NCBI GenBank assembly: GCA_037074615.1
Contig: JAYWLJ010000072.1
Span: 496,001 to 560,000 of the forward strand
DNA length: 64,000 nucleotides
Reading direction: 5' to 3'
Source: Leucaena leucocephala
Taxonomy: Eukaryota > Streptophyta > Magnoliopsida > Fabales > Fabaceae
Under the pieces are notes generated by a model. It was not told the origin of the DNA and searched no databases. It saw only the letters and a program-made list of their open reading frames with translations. Positions 44,957 through 56,575 of the stretch are shown here, one piece after another. Each line of letters starts with the position of its first letter. Positions within the stretch are counted from its first letter, which is position 1. The position numbers were made by a program, and so were the translations under genes.

Positions 44957-44998
44957 CATTGAATCTGGACATGTCTTAGATTCAATGAATCTGGACAT
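44957..44998. repeat. Overlapping inverted and direct repeat in the LTR
   Basis: CATTGAATCT (44957-44966) is the reverse complement of AGATTCAATG (44978-44987). TGAATCTGGACAT also occurs twice in direct order (44960-44972 and 44986-44998). Confidence 0.85.
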
Positions 44999-44999
44999 C

Positions 45000-45845
45000 A
45001 TAGCTCGTGTTGGGCTATTTTGTGTGCGACCCTGTAGGCCCATATGAAGTTGGCAGTGGGCCATTTGCTATACTAGCCCACAAGTCGCAAGCGGTCTCTA
45101 GCAAGACATAACAACTACCCAAATCATATGAGGATCGATAAACGATGTAACCTTTTATACAACCATATCATGTCCCTTCTGTCACGCGATATTTTGGTCA
45201 TGGATGAGGCATGGATAATGTCATCCTCCTATTCCCGACCGTTACTTTCTCGATCCCTGAGTAGTCTGACTATAGAAATGGAACTACCTTTCCATTACAG
45301 TATGGCCATACATTTCTCAGACTCACTCATCGAGGGGCCCAGTAATATCTCTCCACGAATGTGAGGGACAAATTCCATCTTGACCATTCACATTCCTCCG
45401 CATGAAAAACCACTAAGCCCGAACATAGTCTTTATGATCACTCGGTCAAAAGTGACTTTTGACTAGGTCAAAGCTGAGCGTTTTGTCATGTAGGAATCCA
45501 TGATGATCTCAGGTCAAAGGGCATATTGACATGGTTTGTATATGAGAGAAGCTTATGACGTTACCCATGCAGTTCTCTCATAGCGGGTCGGTCCAACACC
45601 CTGTACTCTTACATGTGCTTATGACTTTGATTTATATCTCTATACATCTTCAAAGTCATACTGGTCTTATTTCATCTGTGCTCCCACATAGATGATCGAC
45701 CAGGGACATTTAGGATAATATCATGAATTATCCAAGGATGGTCATCATAGTAAACATGCAAATAATATGATAACTCAATTAATAAATTCATAAATCAATA
45801 ATGTTCATAAGACAATGATTGGCCCCTAGGGCACGATTTCCAACA
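45000..45845. other. LTR 5' portion (U3 side), no gene seen
   Basis: On the minus strand this is the start of the LTR, probably part of U3. A 78-codon plus-strand frame (45128-45364) has no recognisable domain and opposes the element. No gene is supported. Confidence 0.55.
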
Positions 45846-45850
45846 GACTT
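45846..45850. repeat. Target site duplication, right (GACTT)
   Basis: Second copy of the 5-bp target directly after the LTR's CA terminus. The truncated 5S sequence resumes in register from here. Confidence 0.95.
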
Positions 45851-46046
45851 CCCAGGAGGTCACCCATCCTAGTACTACTCTCGCCCAAGCACGCTTAACT
45901 GCATAGTTTGGACTCGCACGGATTTCGACCGCGAAAAAGGGGTGCAACACGAGGACTTCCCAGGAGGTCACCCATCCAAGTACTACTCTCGCCCAAGCAC
46001 GCTTAACTGCATAGTTTGGACTCGCACGGATTTCGGCGGGGAAAAA

Positions 46047-46165
46047 GGGGTGCAACACGAGGACTTCCCAGGAGGTCACCCATCCTAGTACTACTCTCGC
46101 CCAAGCACGCTTAACTGCGGAGTTCTGATGGGATCCGGTGCATTAGTGCTGGTATGACCGCACCC
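46047..46165 (-). rRNA. 5S rRNA: 5S rRNA gene 92 (A8G)
   Basis: First gene right of the LTR. A 483-bp unit apart from the insertion, with A8G and the -19 G that otherwise mark 375-bp units. Truncated copies: 43925-45902 (split by the LTR) and 45939. Confidence 0.96.
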
Positions 46166-46529
46166 GATAGGGAGATCGCGATCCATGCATATATTGGCAT
46201 CCATACGGATCTCATCATAAAAATCCTGGAGAGCAATACGATGACTGAACAAACCGTACTCATCGTGCTTAATTGAGGAGTTTAAACTCCAATGGATTTT
46301 GCCATCATAAAAAGGGGTGCCACACGAGGACTTCCCAGGAGGTCACCCATCCAAGTACTACTCTAGCCCAAGCACGCTTAACTGCATAGTTTGGACTCGC
46401 ACGGATTTCGACCGCGAAAAAGGGGTGCAACACGAGGACTTCCCAGGAGGTCACCCATCCAAGTACTACTCTCGCCCAAGCACGCTTAACTGCATAGTTT
46501 GGACTCGCACGGATTTCGGCGGGGAAAAA

Positions 46530-46648
46530 GGGGTGCAACACGAGGACTTCCCAGGAGGTCACCCATCCTAGTACTACTCTCGCCCAAGCACGCTTAACTG
46601 CGGAGTTCTGATGGGATCCGGTGCATTAGTGCTGGTATGACCGCACCC
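46530..46648 (-). rRNA. 5S rRNA: 5S rRNA gene 93 (A8G with CGGG)
   Basis: 483-bp unit. The only gene combining A8G with a CGGG promoter and the ordinary -19 base, so a likely recombinant. Spacer has the ACCTTA form. Truncated copies at 46314 (T112G, G68T) and 46422. Confidence 0.95.
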
Positions 46649-47012
46649 GATAGGGAGATCCCGATCAATGCATATATTGGCATCCATACGGATCTCATCA
46701 TAAAAATCCTGGAGAGCAATACGATGACTGAACAAACCTTACTCATCGTGCTTAATTGAGGAGTTTAAACTCCAATGGATTTTGCCATCATAAAAAGGGG
46801 TGCAACACGAGGACTTCCCAGGAGGTCACCCATCCTAGTACTACTCTCGCCCAAGCACGCTTAACTGCATAGTTTGGACTCGCACGGATTTCGACCGCGA
46901 AAAAGGGGTGCAACACGAGGACTTCCCAGGAGGTCACCCATCCAAGTACTACTCTCGCCCAAGCACGCTTAACTGCATAGTTTGGACTCGCACGGATTTC
47001 GGCGGGGAAAAA

Positions 47013-47131
47013 GGGGTGCAACACGAGGACTTCCCAGGAGGTCACCCATCCTAGTACTACTCTCGCCCAAGCACGCTTAACTGCGGAGTTCTGATGGGAT
47101 CCGGTGCATTAGTGCTGGTATGATCGCACCC
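47013..47131 (-). rRNA. 5S rRNA: 5S rRNA gene 94
   Basis: 483-bp unit, CGCG, consensus body. Truncated copies at 46797 (keeps A80 but lacks T112G) and 46905. Confidence 0.97.
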
Positions 47132-47495
47132 GATAGGGAGATCGCGATCAATGCATATATTGGCATCCATACGGATCTCATCATAAAAATCCTGGAGAGC
47201 AATACGATGACTGAACAAACCGTACTCATCGTGCTTAATTGAGGAGTTTAAACTCCAATGGATTTTGCCATCATAAAAAGGGGTGCCACACGAGGACTTC
47301 CCAGGAGGTCACCCATCCAAGTACTACTCTAGCCCAAGCACGCTTAACTGCATAGTTTGGACTCGCACGGATTTCGACCGCGAAAAAGGGGTGCAACACG
47401 AGGACTTCCCAGGAGGTCACCCATCCAAGTACTACTCTTGCCCAAGCACGCTTAACTGCATAGTTTGGACTCGCACGGATTTCGGCGGGGAAAAA

Positions 47496-47614
47496 GGGGT
47501 GCAACACGAGGACTTCCCAGGAGGTCACCCATCCTAGTACTACTCTCGCCCAAGCACGCTTAACTGCGGAGTTCTGATGGGATCCGGTGCATTAGTGCTG
47601 GTATGATCGCACCC
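47496..47614 (-). rRNA. 5S rRNA: 5S rRNA gene 95
   Basis: 483-bp unit, CGGG, consensus body. Truncated copies at 47280 (T112G, G68T) and 47388 (G68A). Confidence 0.97.
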
Positions 47615-47978
47615 GATAGGGAGATCCCGATCAATGCATATATTGGCATCCATACGGATCTCATCATAAAAATCCTGGAGAGCAATACGATGACTGAACA
47701 AACCGTACTCATCGTGCTTAATTGAGGAGTTTAAACTCCAATGGATTTTGCCATCATAAAAAGGGGTGCAACACGAGGACTTCCCAGGAGGTCACCCATC
47801 CAAGTACTACTCTCGCCCAAGCACGCTTAACTGCATAGTTTGGACTCGCACGGATTTCGACCGCGAAAAAGGGGTGCAACACGAGGACTTCCCAGGAGGT
47901 CACCCATCCAAGTACTACTCTCGCCCAAGCACGCTTAACTGCATAGTTTGGACTCGCACGGATTTCGGCGGGGAAAAA

Positions 47979-48097
47979 GGGGTGCAACACGAGGACTTCC
48001 CAGGAGGTCACCCATCCTAGTACTACTCTCGCCCAAGCACGCTTAACTGCGGAGTTCTGATGGGATCCGGTGCATTAGTGCTGGTATGATCGCACCC
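47979..48097 (-). rRNA. 5S rRNA: 5S rRNA gene 96
   Basis: 483-bp unit, CGCG, consensus body. Truncated copies at 47763 and 47871. Opens a 1341-bp trio. Confidence 0.97.
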
Positions 48098-48353
48098 GAT
48101 AGGGAGATCGCGATCAATGCATATATTGGCATCCATACGGATCTCATCATAAAAATCCTGGAGAGCAATACGATGACTGAACAAACCGTACTCATCGTGC
48201 TTAATTGAGGAGTTTAAACTCCAATGGATTTTGCCATCATAAAAAGGGGTGCAACACGAGGACTTCCCAGGAGGTCACCCATCCAAGTACTACTCTCGCC
48301 CAAGCACGCTTAACTGCATAGTTTGGACTCGCACGGATTTCGGCGGGGAAAAA

Positions 48354-48472
48354 GGGGTGCAACACGAGGACTTCCCAGGAGGTCACCCATCCTAGTACTA
48401 CTCTCGCCCAAGCACGCTTAACTGCGGAGTTCTGATGGGATCCGGTGCATTAGTGCTGGTATGACCGCACCC
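48354..48472 (-). rRNA. 5S rRNA: 5S rRNA gene 97 (A8G)
   Basis: 375-bp unit with A8G and the -19 G. Single truncated copy at 48246. Confidence 0.96.
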
Positions 48473-48836
48473 GATAGGGAGATCGCGATCCATGCATATA
48501 TTGGCATCCATACGGATCTCATCATAAAAATCCTGGAGAGCAATACGATGACTGAACAAACCGTACTCATCGTGCTTAATTGAGGAGTTTAAACTCCAAT
48601 GGATTTTGCCATCATAAAAAGGGGTGCCACACGAGGACTTCCCAGGAGGTCACCCATCCAAGTACTACTCTAGCCCAAGCACGCTTAACTGCATAGTTTG
48701 GACTCGCACGGATTTCGACCGCGAAAAAGGGGTGCAACACGAGGACTTCCTAGGAGGTCACCCATCCAAGTACTACTCTTGCCCAAGCACGCTTAACTGC
48801 ATAGTTTGGACTCGCACGGATTTTGGCGGGGAAAAA

Positions 48837-48955
48837 GGGGTGCAACACGAGGACTTCCCAGGAGGTCACCCATCCTAGTACTACTCTCGCCCAAGCACGC
48901 TTAACTGCGGAGTTCTGATGGGATCCGGTGCATTAGTGCTGGTATGATCGCACCC
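48837..48955 (-). rRNA. 5S rRNA: 5S rRNA gene 98
   Basis: 483-bp unit, CGGG, consensus body. Truncated copies at 48621 (T112G, G68T) and 48729 (G68A, G97A). Confidence 0.97.
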
Positions 48956-49319
48956 GATAGGGAGATCCCGATCAATGCATATATTGGCATCCATACGGAT
49001 CTCATCATAAAAATCCTGGAGAGCAATACGATGACTGAACAAACCGTACTCATCGTGCTTAATTGAGGAGTTTAAACTCCAATGGATTTTGCCATCATAA
49101 AAAGGGGTGCAACACGAGGACTTCCCAGGAGGTCACCCATCCAAGTACTACTCTCGCCCAAGCACGCTTAACTGCATAGTTTGGACTCGCACGGATTTCG
49201 ACCGCGAAAAAGGGGTGCAACACGAGGACTTCCCAGGAGGTCACCCATCCAAGTACTACTCTCGCCCAAGCACGCTTAACTGCATAGTTTGGACTCGCAC
49301 GGATTTCGGCGGGGAAAAA

Positions 49320-49438
49320 GGGGTGCAACACGAGGACTTCCCAGGAGGTCACCCATCCTAGTACTACTCTCGCCCAAGCACGCTTAACTGCGGAGTTCTG
49401 ATGGGATCCGGTGCATTAGTGCTGGTATGATCGCACCC
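49320..49438 (-). rRNA. 5S rRNA: 5S rRNA gene 99
   Basis: 483-bp unit, CGCG, consensus body. Truncated copies at 49104 and 49212. Confidence 0.97.
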
Positions 49439-49694
49439 GATAGGGAGATCGCGATCAATGCATATATTGGCATCCATACGGATCTCATCATAAAAATCCT
49501 GGAGAGCAATACGATGACTGAACAAACCGTACTCATCGTGCTTAATTGAGGAGTTTAAACTCCAATGGATTTTGCCATCATAAAAAGGGGTGCAACACGA
49601 GGACTTCCCAGGAGGTCACCCATCCAAGTACTACTCTCGCCCAAGCACGCTTAACTGCATAGTTTGGACTCGCACGGATTTCGGCGGGGAAAAA

Positions 49695-49813
49695 GGGGTG
49701 CAACACGAGGACTTCCCAGGAGGTCACCCATCCTAGTACTACTCTCGCCCAAGCACGCTTAACTGCGGAGTTCTGATGGGATCCGGTGCATTAGTGCTGG
49801 TATGACCGCACCC
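49695..49813 (-). rRNA. 5S rRNA: 5S rRNA gene 100 (A8G)
   Basis: 375-bp unit with A8G and the -19 G. Single truncated copy at 49587. Confidence 0.96.
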
Positions 49814-50177
49814 GATAGGGAGATCGCGATCCATGCATATATTGGCATCCATACGGATCTCATCATAAAAATCCTGGAGAGCAATACGATGACTGAACAA
49901 ACCGTACTCATCGTGCTTAATTGAGGAGTTTAAACTCCAATGGATTTTGCCATCATAAAAAGGGGTGCCACACGAGGACTTCCCAGGAGGTCACCCATCC
50001 AAGTACTACTCTAGCCCAAGCACGCTTAACTGCATAGTTTGGACTCGCACGGATTTCGACCGCGAAAAAGGGGTGCAACACGAGGACTTCCTAGGAGGTC
50101 ACCCATCCAAGTACTACTCTTGCCCAAGCACGCTTAACTGCATAGTTTGGACTCGCACGGATTTTGGCGGGGAAAAA

Positions 50178-50296
50178 GGGGTGCAACACGAGGACTTCCC
50201 AGGAGGTCACCCATCCTAGTACTACTCTCGCCCAAGCACGCTTAGCTGCGGAGTTCTGATGGGATCCGGTGCATTAGTGCTGGTATGATCGCACCC
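50178..50296 (-). rRNA. 5S rRNA: 5S rRNA gene 101 (T52C)
   Basis: 483-bp unit, CGGG. Private T52C (50245) in box A. Truncated copies at 49962 (T112G, G68T) and 50070 (G68A, G97A). ACCTTA spacer. Confidence 0.94.
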
Positions 50297-50660
50297 GATA
50301 GGGAGATCCCGATCAATGCATATATTGGCATCCATACGGATCTCATCATAAAAATCCTGGAGAGCAATACGATGACTGAACAAACCTTACTCATCGTGCT
50401 TAATTGAGGAGTTTAAACTCCAATGGATTTTGCCATCATAAAAAGGGGTGCCACACGAGGACTTCCCAGGAGGTCACCCATCCTAGTACTACTCTCGCCC
50501 AAGCACGCTTAACTGCATAGTTTGGACTCGCACGGATTTCGACCGCGAAAAAGGGGTGCAACACGAGGACTTCCCAGGAGGTCACCCATCCAAGTACTAC
50601 TCTCGCCCAAGCACGCTTAACTGCATAGTTTGGACTCGCACGGATTTCGGCGGGGAAAAA

Positions 50661-50779
50661 GGGGTGCAACACGAGGACTTCCCAGGAGGTCACCCATCCT
50701 AGTACTACTCTCGCCCAAGCACGCTTAACTGCGGAGTTCTGATGGGATCCGGTGCATTAGTGCTGGTATGATCGCACCC
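50661..50779 (-). rRNA. 5S rRNA: 5S rRNA gene 102
   Basis: 483-bp unit, CGGG, consensus body. Truncated copies at 50445 (T112G, keeps A80; LTR empty-site counterpart) and 50553. Confidence 0.97.
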
Positions 50780-51251
50780 GATAGGGAGATCCCGATCAAT
50801 GCATATATTGGCATCCATACGGATCTCATCATAAAAATCCTGGAGAGCAATACGATGACTGAACAAACCGTACTCATCGTGCTTAATTGAGGAGTTTAAA
50901 CTCCAATGGATTTTGCCATCATAAAAAGGGGTGCAACACGAGGACTTCCCAGGAGGTCACCCATCCAAGTACTACTCTCGCCCAAGCACGCTTAACTGCA
51001 TAGTTTGGACTCGCACGGATTTCGACCGCGAAAAAGGGGTGCAACACGAGGACTTCCCAGGAGGTCACCCATCCAAGTACTACTCTCGCCCAAGCACGCT
51101 TAACTGCATAGTTTGGACTCGCACGGATTTCGACCGCGAAAAAGGGGTGCAACACGAGGACTTCCCAGGAGGTCACCCATCCAAGTACTACTCTCGCCCA
51201 AGCACGCTTAACTGCATAGTTTGGACTCGCACGGATTTCGGCGGGGAAAAA

Positions 51252-51370
51252 GGGGTGCAACACGAGGACTTCCCAGGAGGTCACCCATCCTAGTACTACT
51301 CTCGCCCAAGCACGCTTAACTGCGGAGTTCTGATGGGATCCGGTGCATTAGTGCTGGTATGATCGCACCC
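51252..51370 (-). rRNA. 5S rRNA: 5S rRNA gene 103
   Basis: 591-bp unit, CGCG, consensus body. Truncated copies at 50928, 51036 and 51144. Confidence 0.97.
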
Positions 51371-51626
51371 GATAGGGAGATCGCGATCAATGCATATATT
51401 GGCATCCATACGGATCTCATCATAAAAATCCTGGAGAGCAATACGATGACTGAACAAACCGTACTCATCGTGCTTAATTGAGGAGTTTAAACTCCAATGG
51501 ATTTTGCCATCATAAAAAGGGGTGCAACACGAGGACTTCCCAGGAGGTCACCCATCCAAGTACTACTCTCGCCCAAGCACGCTTAACTGCATAGTTTGGA
51601 CTCGCACGGATTTCGGCGGGGAAAAA

Positions 51627-51745
51627 GGGGTGCAACACGAGGACTTCCCAGGAGGTCACCCATCCTAGTACTACTCTCGCCCAAGCACGCTTAACTGCGG
51701 AGTTCTGATGGGATCCGGTGCATTAGTGCTGGTATGACCGCACCC
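51627..51745 (-). rRNA. 5S rRNA: 5S rRNA gene 104 (A8G)
   Basis: 375-bp unit with A8G and the -19 G. Single truncated copy at 51519. Confidence 0.96.
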
Positions 51746-52109
51746 GATAGGGAGATCGCGATCCATGCATATATTGGCATCCATACGGATCTCATCATAA
51801 AAATCCTGGAGAGCAATACGATGACTGAACAAACCGTACTCATCGTGCTTAATTGAGGAGTTTAAACTCCAATGGATTTTGCCATCATAAAAAGGGGTGC
51901 CACACGAGGACTTCCCAGGAGGTCACCCATCCAAGTACTACTCTAGCCCAAGCACGCTTAACTGCATAGTTTGGACTCGCACGGATTTCGACCGCGAAAA
52001 AGGGGTGCAACACGAGGACTTCCTAGGAGGTCACCCATCCAAGTACTACTCTTGCCCAAGCACGCTTAACTGCATAGTTTGGACTCGCACGGATTTTGGC
52101 GGGGAAAAA

Positions 52110-52228
52110 GGGGTGCAACACGAGGACTTCCCAGGAGGTCACCCATCCTAGTACTACTCTCGCCCAAGCACGCTTAACTGCGGAGTTCTGATGGGATCCG
52201 GTGCATTAGTGCTGGTATGATCGCACCC
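52110..52228 (-). rRNA. 5S rRNA: 5S rRNA gene 105
   Basis: 483-bp unit, CGGG, consensus body. Truncated copies at 51894 (T112G, G68T) and 52002 (G68A, G97A). Spacer carries the GGAAAGC variant. Confidence 0.97.
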
Positions 52229-52592
52229 GATAGGGAGATCCCGATCAATGCATATATTGGCATCCATACGGATCTCATCATAAAAATCCTGGAAAGCAAT
52301 ACGATGACTGAACAAACCGTACTCATCGTGCTTAATTGAGGAGTTTAAACTCCAATGGATTTTGCCATCATAAAAAGGGGTGCCACACGAGGACTTCCCA
52401 GGAGGTCACCCATCCAAGTACTACTCTCGCCCAAGCACGCTTAACTGCATAGTTTGGACTCGCACGGATTTCGACCGCGAAAAAGGGGTGCAACACGAGG
52501 ACTTCCCAGGAGGTCACCCATCCAAGTACTACTCTCGCCCAAGCACGCTTAACTGCATAGTTTGGACTCGCACGGATTTCGGCGGGGAAAAA

Positions 52593-52711
52593 GGGGTGCA
52601 ACACGAGGACTTCCCAGGAGGTCACCCATCCTAGTACTACTCTCGCCCAAGCACGCTTAACTGCGGAGTTCTGATGGGATCCGGTGCATTAGTGCTGGTA
52701 TGATCGCACCC
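52593..52711 (-). rRNA. 5S rRNA: 5S rRNA gene 106
   Basis: 483-bp unit, CGGG, consensus body. Truncated copies at 52377 (T112G) and 52485. Confidence 0.97.
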
Positions 52712-53075
52712 GATAGGGAGATCCCGATCAATGCATATATTGGCATCCATACGGATCTCATCATAAAAATCCTGGAGAGCAATACGATGACTGAACAAAC
52801 CGTACTCATCGTGCTTAATTGAGGAGTTTAAACTCCAATGGATTTTGCCATCATAAAAAGGGGTGCCACACGAGGACTTCCCAGGAGGTCACCCATCCAA
52901 GTACTACTCTAGCCCAAGCACGCTTAACTGCATAGTTTGGACTCGCACGGATTTCGACCGCGAAAAAGGGGTGCAACACGAGGACTTCCTAGGAGGTCAC
53001 CCATCCAAGTACTACTCTCGCCCAAGCACGCTTAACTGCATAGTTTGGACTCGCACGGATTTTGGCGGGGAAAAA

Positions 53076-53194
53076 GGGGTGCAACACGAGGACTTCCCAG
53101 GAGGTCACCCATCCTAGTACTACTCTCGCCCAAGCACGCTTAACTGCGGAGTTCTGATGGGATCCGGTGCATTAGTGCTGGTATGATCGCACCC
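53076..53194 (-). rRNA. 5S rRNA: 5S rRNA gene 107
   Basis: 483-bp unit, CGGG, consensus body. Truncated copies at 52860 (T112G, G68T) and 52968 (G97A with normal G68). Confidence 0.97.
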
Positions 53195-53558
53195 GATAGG
53201 GAGATCCCGATCAATGCATATATTGGCATCCATACGGATCTCATCATAAAAATCCTGGAAAGCAATACGATGACTGAACAAACCGTACTCATCGTGCTTA
53301 ATTGAGGAGTTTAAACTCCAATGGATTTTGCCATCATAAAAAGGGGTGCCACACGAGGACTTCCCAGGAGGTCACCCATCCAAGTACTACTCTCGCCCAA
53401 GCACGCTTAACTGCATAGTTTGGACTCGCACGGATTTCGACCGCGAAAAAGGGGTGCAACACGAGGACTTCCCAGGAGGTCACCCATCCAAGTACTACTC
53501 TCGCCCAAGCACGCTTAACTGCATAGTTTGGACTCGCACGGATTTCGGCGGGGAAAAA

Positions 53559-53677
53559 GGGGTGCAACACGAGGACTTCCCAGGAGGTCACCCATCCTAG
53601 TACTACTCTCGCCCAAGCACGCTTAACTGCGGAGTTCTGATGGGATCCGGTGCATTAGTGCTGGTATGATCGCACCC
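53559..53677 (-). rRNA. 5S rRNA: 5S rRNA gene 108
   Basis: 483-bp unit, CGGG, consensus body. Truncated copies at 53343 (T112G) and 53451. Confidence 0.97.
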
Positions 53678-54149
53678 GATAGGGAGATCCCGATCAATGC
53701 ATATATTGGCATCCATACGGATCTCATCATAAAAATCCTGGAGAGCAATACGATGACTGAACAAACCGTACTCATCGTGCTTAATTGAGGAGTTTAAACT
53801 CCAATGGATTTTGCCATCATAAAAAGGGGTGCAACACGAGGACTTCCCAGGAGGTCACCCATCCAAGTACTACTCTCGCCCAAGCACGCTTAACTGCATA
53901 GTTTGGACTCGCACGGATTTCGACCGCGAAAAAGGGGTGCAACACGAGGACTTCCCAGGAGGTCACCCATCCAAGTACTACTCTCGCCCAAGCACGCTTA
54001 ACTGCATAGTTTGGACTCGCACGGATTTCGACCGCGAAAAAGGGGTGCAACACGAGGACTTCCCAGGAGGTCACCCATCCAAGTACTACTCTCGCCCAAG
54101 CACGCTTAACTGCATAGTTTGGACTCGCACGGATTTCGGCGGGGAAAAA

Positions 54150-54268
54150 GGGGTGCAACACGAGGACTTCCCAGGAGGTCACCCAACCTAGTACTACTCT
54201 CGCCCAAGCACGCTTAACTGCGGAGTTCTGATGGGATCCGGTGCATTAGTGCTGGTATGATCGCACCC
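54150..54268 (-). rRNA. 5S rRNA: 5S rRNA gene 109 (A83T)
   Basis: 591-bp unit, CGCG. Private A83T (54186) in box C. Truncated copies at 53826, 53934 and 54042. Confidence 0.94.
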
Positions 54269-54524
54269 GATAGGGAGATCGCGATCAATGCATATATTGG
54301 CATCCATACGGATCTCATCATAAAAATCCTGGAGAGCAATACGATGACTGAACAAACCGTACTCATCGTGCTTAATTGAGGAGTTTAAACTCCAATGGAT
54401 TTTGCCATCATAAAAAGGGGTGCAACACGAGGACTTCCCAGGAGGTCACCCATCCAAGTACTACTCTCGCCCAAGCACGCTTAACTGCATAGTTTGGACT
54501 CGCACGGATTTCGGCGGGGAAAAA

Positions 54525-54643
54525 GGGGTGCAACACGAGGACTTCCCAGGAGGTCACCCATCCTAGTACTACTCTCGCCCAAGCACGCTTAACTGCGGAG
54601 TTCTGATGGGATCCGGTGCATTAGTGCTGGTATGACCGCACCC
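54525..54643 (-). rRNA. 5S rRNA: 5S rRNA gene 110 (A8G)
   Basis: 375-bp unit with A8G and the -19 G. Single truncated copy at 54417. Confidence 0.96.
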
Positions 54644-55007
54644 GATAGGGAGATCGCGATCCATGCATATATTGGCATCCATACGGATCTCATCATAAAA
54701 ATCCTGGAGAGCAATACGATGACTGAACAAACCGTACTCATCGTGCTTAATTGAGGAGTTTAAACTCCAATGGATTTTGCCATCATAAAAAGGGGTGCCA
54801 CACGAGGACTTCCCAGGAGGTCACCCATCCAAGTACTACTCTAGCCCAAGCACGCTTAACTGCATAGTTTGGACTCGCACGGATTTCGACCGCGAAAAAG
54901 GGGTGCAACACGAGGACTTCCTAGGAGGTCACCCATCCAAGTACTACTCTTGCCCAAGCACGCTTAACTGCATAGTTTGGACTCGCACGGATTTTGGCGG
55001 GGAAAAA

Positions 55008-55126
55008 GGGGTGCAACACGAGGACTTCCCAGGAGGTCACCCATCCTAGTACTACTCTCGCCCAAGCACGCTTAACTGCGGAGTTCTGATGGGATCCGGT
55101 GCATTAGTGCTGGTATGATCGCACCC
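55008..55126 (-). rRNA. 5S rRNA: 5S rRNA gene 111
   Basis: 483-bp unit, CGGG, consensus body. Truncated copies at 54792 (T112G, G68T) and 54900 (G68A, G97A). ACCTTA spacer. Confidence 0.97.
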
Positions 55127-55490
55127 GATAGGGAGATCCCGATCAATGCATATATTGGCATCCATACGGATCTCATCATAAAAATCCTGGAGAGCAATAC
55201 GATGACTGAACAAACCTTACTCATCGTGCTTAATTGAGGAGTTTAAACTCCAATGGATTTTGCCATCATAAAAAGGGGTGCCACACGAGGACTTCCCAGG
55301 AGGTCACCCATCCTAGTACTACTCTCGCCCAAGCACGCTTAACTGCATAGTTTGGACTCGCACGGATTTCGACCGCGAAAAAGGGGTGCAACACGAGGAC
55401 TTCCCAGGAGGTCACCCATCCAAGTACTACTCTCGCCCAAGCACGCTTAACTGCATAGTTTGGACTCGCACGGATTTCGGCGGGGAAAAA

Positions 55491-55609
55491 GGGGTGCAAC
55501 ACGAGGACTTCCCAGGAGGTCACCCATCCTAGTACTACTCTCGCCCAAGCACGCTTAACTGCGGAGTTCTGATGGGATCCGGTGCATTAGTGCTGGTATG
55601 ATCGCACCC
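55491..55609 (-). rRNA. 5S rRNA: 5S rRNA gene 112
   Basis: 483-bp unit, CGGG, consensus body. Truncated copies at 55275 (T112G, keeps A80; LTR empty-site counterpart) and 55383. Confidence 0.97.
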
Positions 55610-56081
55610 GATAGGGAGATCCCGATCAATGCATATATTGGCATCCATACGGATCTCATCATAAAAATCCTGGAGAGCAATACGATGACTGAACAAACCG
55701 TACTCATCGTGCTTAATTGAGGAGTTTAAACTCCAATGGATTTTGCCATCATAAAAAGGGGTGCAACACGAGGACTTCCCAGGAGGTCACCCATCCAAGT
55801 ACTACTCTCGCCCAAGCACGCTTAACTGCATAGTTTGGACTCGCACGGATTTCGACCGCGAAAAAGGGGTGCAACACGAGGACTTCCCAGGAGGTCACCC
55901 ATCCAAGTACTACTCTCGCCCAAGCACGCTTAACTGCATAGTTTGGACTCGCACGGATTTCGACCGCGAAAAAGGGGTGCAACACGAGGACTTCCCAGGA
56001 GGTCACCCATCCAAGTACTACTCTCGCCCAAGCACGCTTAACTGCATAGTTTGGACTCGCACGGATTTCGGCGGGGAAAAA

Positions 56082-56200
56082 GGGGTGCAACACGAGGACT
56101 TCCCAGGAGGTCACCCATCCTAGTACTACTCTCGCCCAAGCACGCTTAACTGCGGAGTTCTGATGGGATCCGGTGCATTAGTGCTGGTATGATCGCACCC
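56082..56200 (-). rRNA. 5S rRNA: 5S rRNA gene 113
   Basis: 591-bp unit, CGCG, consensus body. Truncated copies at 55758, 55866 and 55974. Confidence 0.97.
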
Positions 56201-56456
56201 GATAGGGAGATCGCGATCAATGCATATATTGGCATCCATACGGATCTCATCATAAAAATCCTGGAGAGCAATACGATGACTGAACAAACCGTACTCATCG
56301 TGCTTAATTGAGGAGTTTAAACTCCAATGGATTTTGCCATCATAAAAAGGGGTGCAACACGAGGACTTCCCAGGAGGTCACCCATCCAAGTACTACTCTC
56401 GCCCAAGCACGCTTAACTGCATAGTTTGGACTCGCACGGATTTCGGCGGGGAAAAA

Positions 56457-56575
56457 GGGGTGCAACACGAGGACTTCCCAGGAGGTCACCCATCCTAGTA
56501 CTACTCTCGCCCAAGCACGCTTAACTGCGGAGTTCTGATGGGATCCGGTGCATTAGTGCTGGTATGACCGCACCC
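56457..56575 (-). rRNA. 5S rRNA: 5S rRNA gene 114 (A8G)
   Basis: 375-bp unit with A8G and the -19 G. Single truncated copy at 56349. Confidence 0.96.

Larger units (their letters stand above)
43945..45845 (-). mobile_element. Solo LTR of a Copia-like retrotransposon, 1901 bp
   Basis: The insertion begins with TG and ends with CA on either strand and is flanked by a perfect 5-bp duplication. On the minus strand it starts TGTTGGAAATCGTGCCCTAG, which resembles the LTR start of plant Angela/BARE-type Copia elements, whose LTRs are similarly long. There is no gag-pol reading frame, no primer-binding site, no polypurine tract and no second LTR copy. It is therefore best read as a solo LTR left by recombination between the two LTRs of a full element. 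A short non-autonomous element is the alternative. Lineage is inferred from the terminal sequence only. It is the only non-5S DNA in the window. Confidence 0.88.
43925..45902 (-). pseudogene. Truncated 5S copy split by LTR insertion
   Basis: The distal truncated copy of the unit of gene 92. The left part, 43925-43944, holds 5S positions 119-100. The right part, 45846-45902, repeats GACTT and continues to position 48. It carries T112G and keeps A80, as at 33356, 50445, 55275 and 62787, which are uninterrupted counterparts. Confidence 0.95.

Noticed and set aside
44855..45064. 69-codon minus-strand frame in the LTR
   Set aside because: Its C-terminal part is translated TA repeat, and no domain is seen.
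45128..45364. 78-codon plus-strand frame in the LTR
   Set aside because: No recognisable motif, opposite to the element's direction, and within LTR sequence.
43945..45845. DNA transposon or intact retrotransposon
   Set aside because: No terminal inverted repeats beyond TG/CA, no transposase or gag-pol frame, and no second LTR. A solo LTR fits better.
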